A DNA stretch of 38,364 nt from Amoeboradix gromovi (taxonomy: Eukaryota > Sanchytriomycota > Sanchytriomycetes > Sanchytriales > Sanchytriaceae), in assembly GCA_018985225.1 (NCBI GenBank), contig JADGIF010000021.1, positions 1 through 38,364 on the forward strand, given 5' to 3'. Under the pieces are notes generated by a model that made no database searches, was not told where the DNA came from, and was given only the letters and a program-made list of their open reading frames with translations. Below, one piece after another: positions 36,182 through 38,364 of this stretch. Position 1 is the first letter of the stretch. Each line of letters starts with the position of its first letter. The position numbers and the translations under genes were made by a program.

Positions 36182-37990
36182 TTAATTTATTCCTCTGTAT
36201 TTTAAATAATTTTGAAGAAAAGGCTCAAATGCAGTTAGGTCGTCATTCCATACACCTCCATTAAAGGCTACACATTGGAAAGAATTCAACATGTAGAACT
36301 TGGGCTCAATTTTACTCAATTCTCTGTATTCCTGGTAGCCGCTAAAGTGAGACTTACGGAGACCAGTGGAATGTTTTAACAGGTTGCCGTGAAAGAACAT
36401 CAAAATGCCACTAAAAGATTGGATCATAGTTTGACCACATAAATAGTCATCCAACCTGAAACCTAAGGACTTAATAAATGTTTGCTCTACATAGACTGAG
36501 TTACCAAGATATCGTGCAGCCCATCTCAAAACATCCTTATCTCCGAAAAAAAATTTGTACCATAAATGTTGATCTTTCATCATTAAGAATGAAAGAAAGA
36601 TTGTGTGATAGTGCCTGTACTTGTCAATAAAAAACTGGCCGGTTTCTGCCTCTAATTCATCTACACATTCAAATCCGATTACTTCATAAATTGGATTTTT
36701 AGGGTTAGTTTTCCACATATCTGGGAACATAACTAAACCAGTCAACTTGTAAATTTGATCATCAAATATCCAACTCGGTTCATGTATTGGTACAGAGTCC
36801 GCATCTAAAAATAATATGTGGCGAAAGGAAGACGATAGCAACGCTGAAAACTTGTAATGATAGTTATGGTCAGTCAAGATTGGAATATTGTACTCTTTAA
36901 GAATAGGTTTAATCGATATAACTTCTAGATTCTTTATTTCATAGAGGTGCTGTATTTGCTTTTCGTCTAGCTCCTCATTGTGAAATATTTCGATTGGAGT
37001 ATTTGACATGTGCTTCCTTATAAACTTAAGGTTAATGAGTGCGTCTTCGAAAACTGCTCCATATACCAGCATAGCTATGCCTCTGGAATCACCAGTCTCA
37101 GGAATAGATTTCTTTTTCAAAACCTTATGGTAATAGTCTAATGAATCTGACGCCACATCTATGTACTTGTCTCGAGGCTCCCACCCATTGGGATCGGGCA
37201 ATGAATTGATTACGCTTCCCTTAATCTTTTCACAGTTCGATTTTTGCTTAAGATACAACGTATTCTCCAGCTCCATCATATCGCTGCTGGAGTCCCAGCA
37301 GCCCATCTCAGTCTCTAATATATCAAAGACATTAACTTTCTTGTAGCTCGTGTATTTGCGATTAACATATGGATGTTTTTCACGAGCAAGTATTGGAGAT
37401 TCAGGTGGTCCAAAAGCGTAAAGATTTCCGCAAAATGTTACGCTGTTGCTACCATACAAGACAGCATGATGTGACACCGTTTTAAATAAATTCTGTAATG
37501 TCAAATCTGTGCCATATTTAACTTTAAACCTCTTTATGTTTATTAGAAACCCATCTTTGACTCCCCCAAACAATCTCATTCCTGTTTCCTTGTACTTTGC
37601 ATCTATTAGTCGGGCAGGATCAACTATTAGCTCCAGATGTCCCAAATATAGTAAATGTGTGCAATTTAGATTAAACATTTCACCCTTGGTGGTCATTATC
37701 TCTGTCAGTTCCTCAAAAATATTTCCTTGCACATCATAATATTTATAGCCAAATCTGGAATGGTCTGTTTTCGATACTATGCATATGTCATTATCATCGT
37801 ATATTATATTATTTTCATGCTTAACCTCCATTATTTGAGAATCCTTTTCAGGATCCACATAAACTTTATGGAACTCATAACTAGAGTGTACTTTTATGTT
37901 AAGACTGCTAGGTATGTCAACATTCCAGTTAATTATAAATAAAAGTAGTGTTATTAACACTGAGATAAATCGAAACATGCGATGCATCAA
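36182..37990 (-). CDS. GT71 Mnn1/Mnn2-type alpha-mannosyltransferase
   Basis: 602 residues, type II membrane protein with an N-terminal anchor at about 5-20 (FRFISVLITLLLFIINW). The catalytic half shows GT71 blocks: IEIFHNEELDE, FSALLSSSFRHILFLDADSV with the DxD-type DAD, WIFDDQIYKLTGLVMFPDMW, ETGQFFIDKYRHYHT and FFFGDKDVLRWAARYLG. The family adds alpha-linked mannose to glycoprotein outer chains in the Golgi from GDP-mannose. Mnn1 (alpha-1,3) and Mnn2/5 (alpha-1,2) share these motifs; ETGQ...GDKD looks more Mnn2-like. A 257-base spacer separates it from RIM15 upstream. Confidence 0.83.
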   Translation of the reverse strand: MMHRMFRFISVLITLLLFIINWNVDIPSSLNIKVHSSYEFHKVYVDPEKDSQIMEVKHENNIIYDDNDICIVSKTDHSRFGYKYYDVQGNIFEELTEIMTTKGEMFNLNCTHLLYLGHLELIVDPARLIDAKYKETGMRLFGGVKDGFLINIKRFKVKYGTDLTLQNLFKTVSHHAVLYGSNSVTFCGNLYAFGPPESPILAREKHPYVNRKYTSYKKVNVFDILETEMGCWDSSSDMMELENTLYLKQKSNCEKIKGSVINSLPDPNGWEPRDKYIDVASDSLDYYHKVLKKKSIPETGDSRGIAMLVYGAVFEDALINLKFIRKHMSNTPIEIFHNEELDEKQIQHLYEIKNLEVISIKPILKEYNIPILTDHNYHYKFSALLSSSFRHILFLDADSVPIHEPSWIFDDQIYKLTGLVMFPDMWKTNPKNPIYEVIGFECVDELEAETGQFFIDKYRHYHTIFLSFLMMKDQHLWYKFFFGDKDVLRWAARYLGNSVYVEQTFIKSLGFRLDDYLCGQTMIQSFSGILMFFHGNLLKHSTGLRKSHFSGYQEYRELSKIEPKFYMLNSFQCVAFNGGVWNDDLTAFEPFLQNYLKYRGIN

Positions 37991-38364
37991 ATATGAAAAC
38001 CAGATTGAGTCAAATTAATAATCAAGCACCTATATTTTAATTCCTTTATGGAAAAGATACTAAATATGCAGTTATACCAAGCATTTAATGCAGCAAGTCT
38101 TAAAAGATTGAAAACAACAATTTATTTAACAATATTTACTAAATAAATAACTTCTATAGCTTTCATATCAGCAGCAGCAAGCGCAAGAGCACTCAGCAAT
38201 TTTTAGTAGTCCAGGCTTACAACGATGTACTTGGGACACCAAATATAAAAACTAGACTAACTCGCTTTTAAAGAAGGTGCACCATACTGAGGAAATGCTA
38301 TCATTAATAAAAGATCTTCTATTATACCAATTTTCTTTCATTGATTGTATTCCTCTTTTTAAAA
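37991..38364. other. Window-end intergenic stretch
   Basis: No gene supported. It contains the second copy of the 29-bp repeat. A 27-codon minus-strand frame ending at 38168 finishes in a Cys-rich tail (ECSCACCC) and could be the last exon of a gene outside the window, but no acceptor site fits clearly. Confidence 0.35.
38232..38260 (+). repeat. Dispersed 29-bp repeat, copy 2
   Basis: Matches 17938-17966 at 28 of 29 bases in the same orientation, followed in both copies by a TTTTAAA run. It sits in non-coding sequence. Such a long match within 38 kb is not expected by chance. Confidence 0.7.

Noticed and set aside
38168-38251. Cys-rich minus-strand tail (ECSCACCC) as a lipid-modified C-terminus
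   Set aside because: Only 27 codons, with a stop just upstream and no fitting 3' splice site; not enough to call a gene.
1-38364. CRISPR arrays, rRNA, tRNA, insertion sequences
   Set aside because: None recognised by eye. The gene content is eukaryotic; a tRNAscan/Rfam run would be needed to exclude small RNAs.

Overview
The window is nuclear DNA from a compact, AT-rich, early-diverging flagellated relative of the fungi (Holomycota: chytrid, aphelid or rozellid grade). Evidence for this: Rim15/Greatwall-type kinase, GT71 Mnn1/Mnn2-type mannosyltransferase, wax-synthase-type MBOAT, 7TM-RGS proteins, Pex3, LETM1, BIG/Sec7 Arf-GEF, and a VFL3/CCDC61-like centriole/basal-body protein that non-flagellated fungi normally lack. 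A PYROXD1 homologue also points away from the well-known yeasts and moulds. The exact lineage is not settled from sequence alone.

Layout. 1-4400: LRR fragment, tandem pair of 7TM-RGS genes, and a tiny spliced gene. 4400-12800: GT14 glycosyltransferase, RAMP4-like ER protein, glycyl-tRNA synthetase, large Sec7/BIG Arf-GEF, spliced peroxiredoxin-like gene. 12800-14170: gene desert. 14171-22324: PEX3 (spliced), GPN-loop GTPase, DHAP acyltransferase ending in the peroxisomal signal AKL, an unknown basic protein, and an ABCC transporter. 22353-26724: MBOAT acyltransferase, PYROXD1, coiled-coil protein, CTF8-like protein, RPL16/uL13. 27209-30438: VFL3/CCDC61-like, LETM1 (spliced), GNA1 (spliced). 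30679-32650: coiled-coil protein and a GC-richer stretch with coding potential scattered over several minus-strand frames. 32663-37990: Rim15-like kinase (spliced) and GT71 mannosyltransferase.

Most genes are single uninterrupted ORFs packed with very small spacers: divergent start codons are 21-43 bases apart in three places, and one convergent pair is 4 bases apart. The genes belong to unrelated housekeeping pathways and do not form an operon-like system. PEX3 and the peroxisomal acyltransferase are neighbours separated by one gene.

The standout observation is a class of ultrashort introns. Five genes recognisable by homology, plus one small unknown gene, become complete only when a GT...AG segment of exactly 19 (four cases) or 21 (two cases) bases is removed. 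Five of the six have an A followed by T or C, six bases from the 3' end (A-Y-N-N-A-G); the sixth has A-A there. Every one would create a frameshift or in-frame stop if retained. These look like spliceosomal introns near the minimum size known in any eukaryote.
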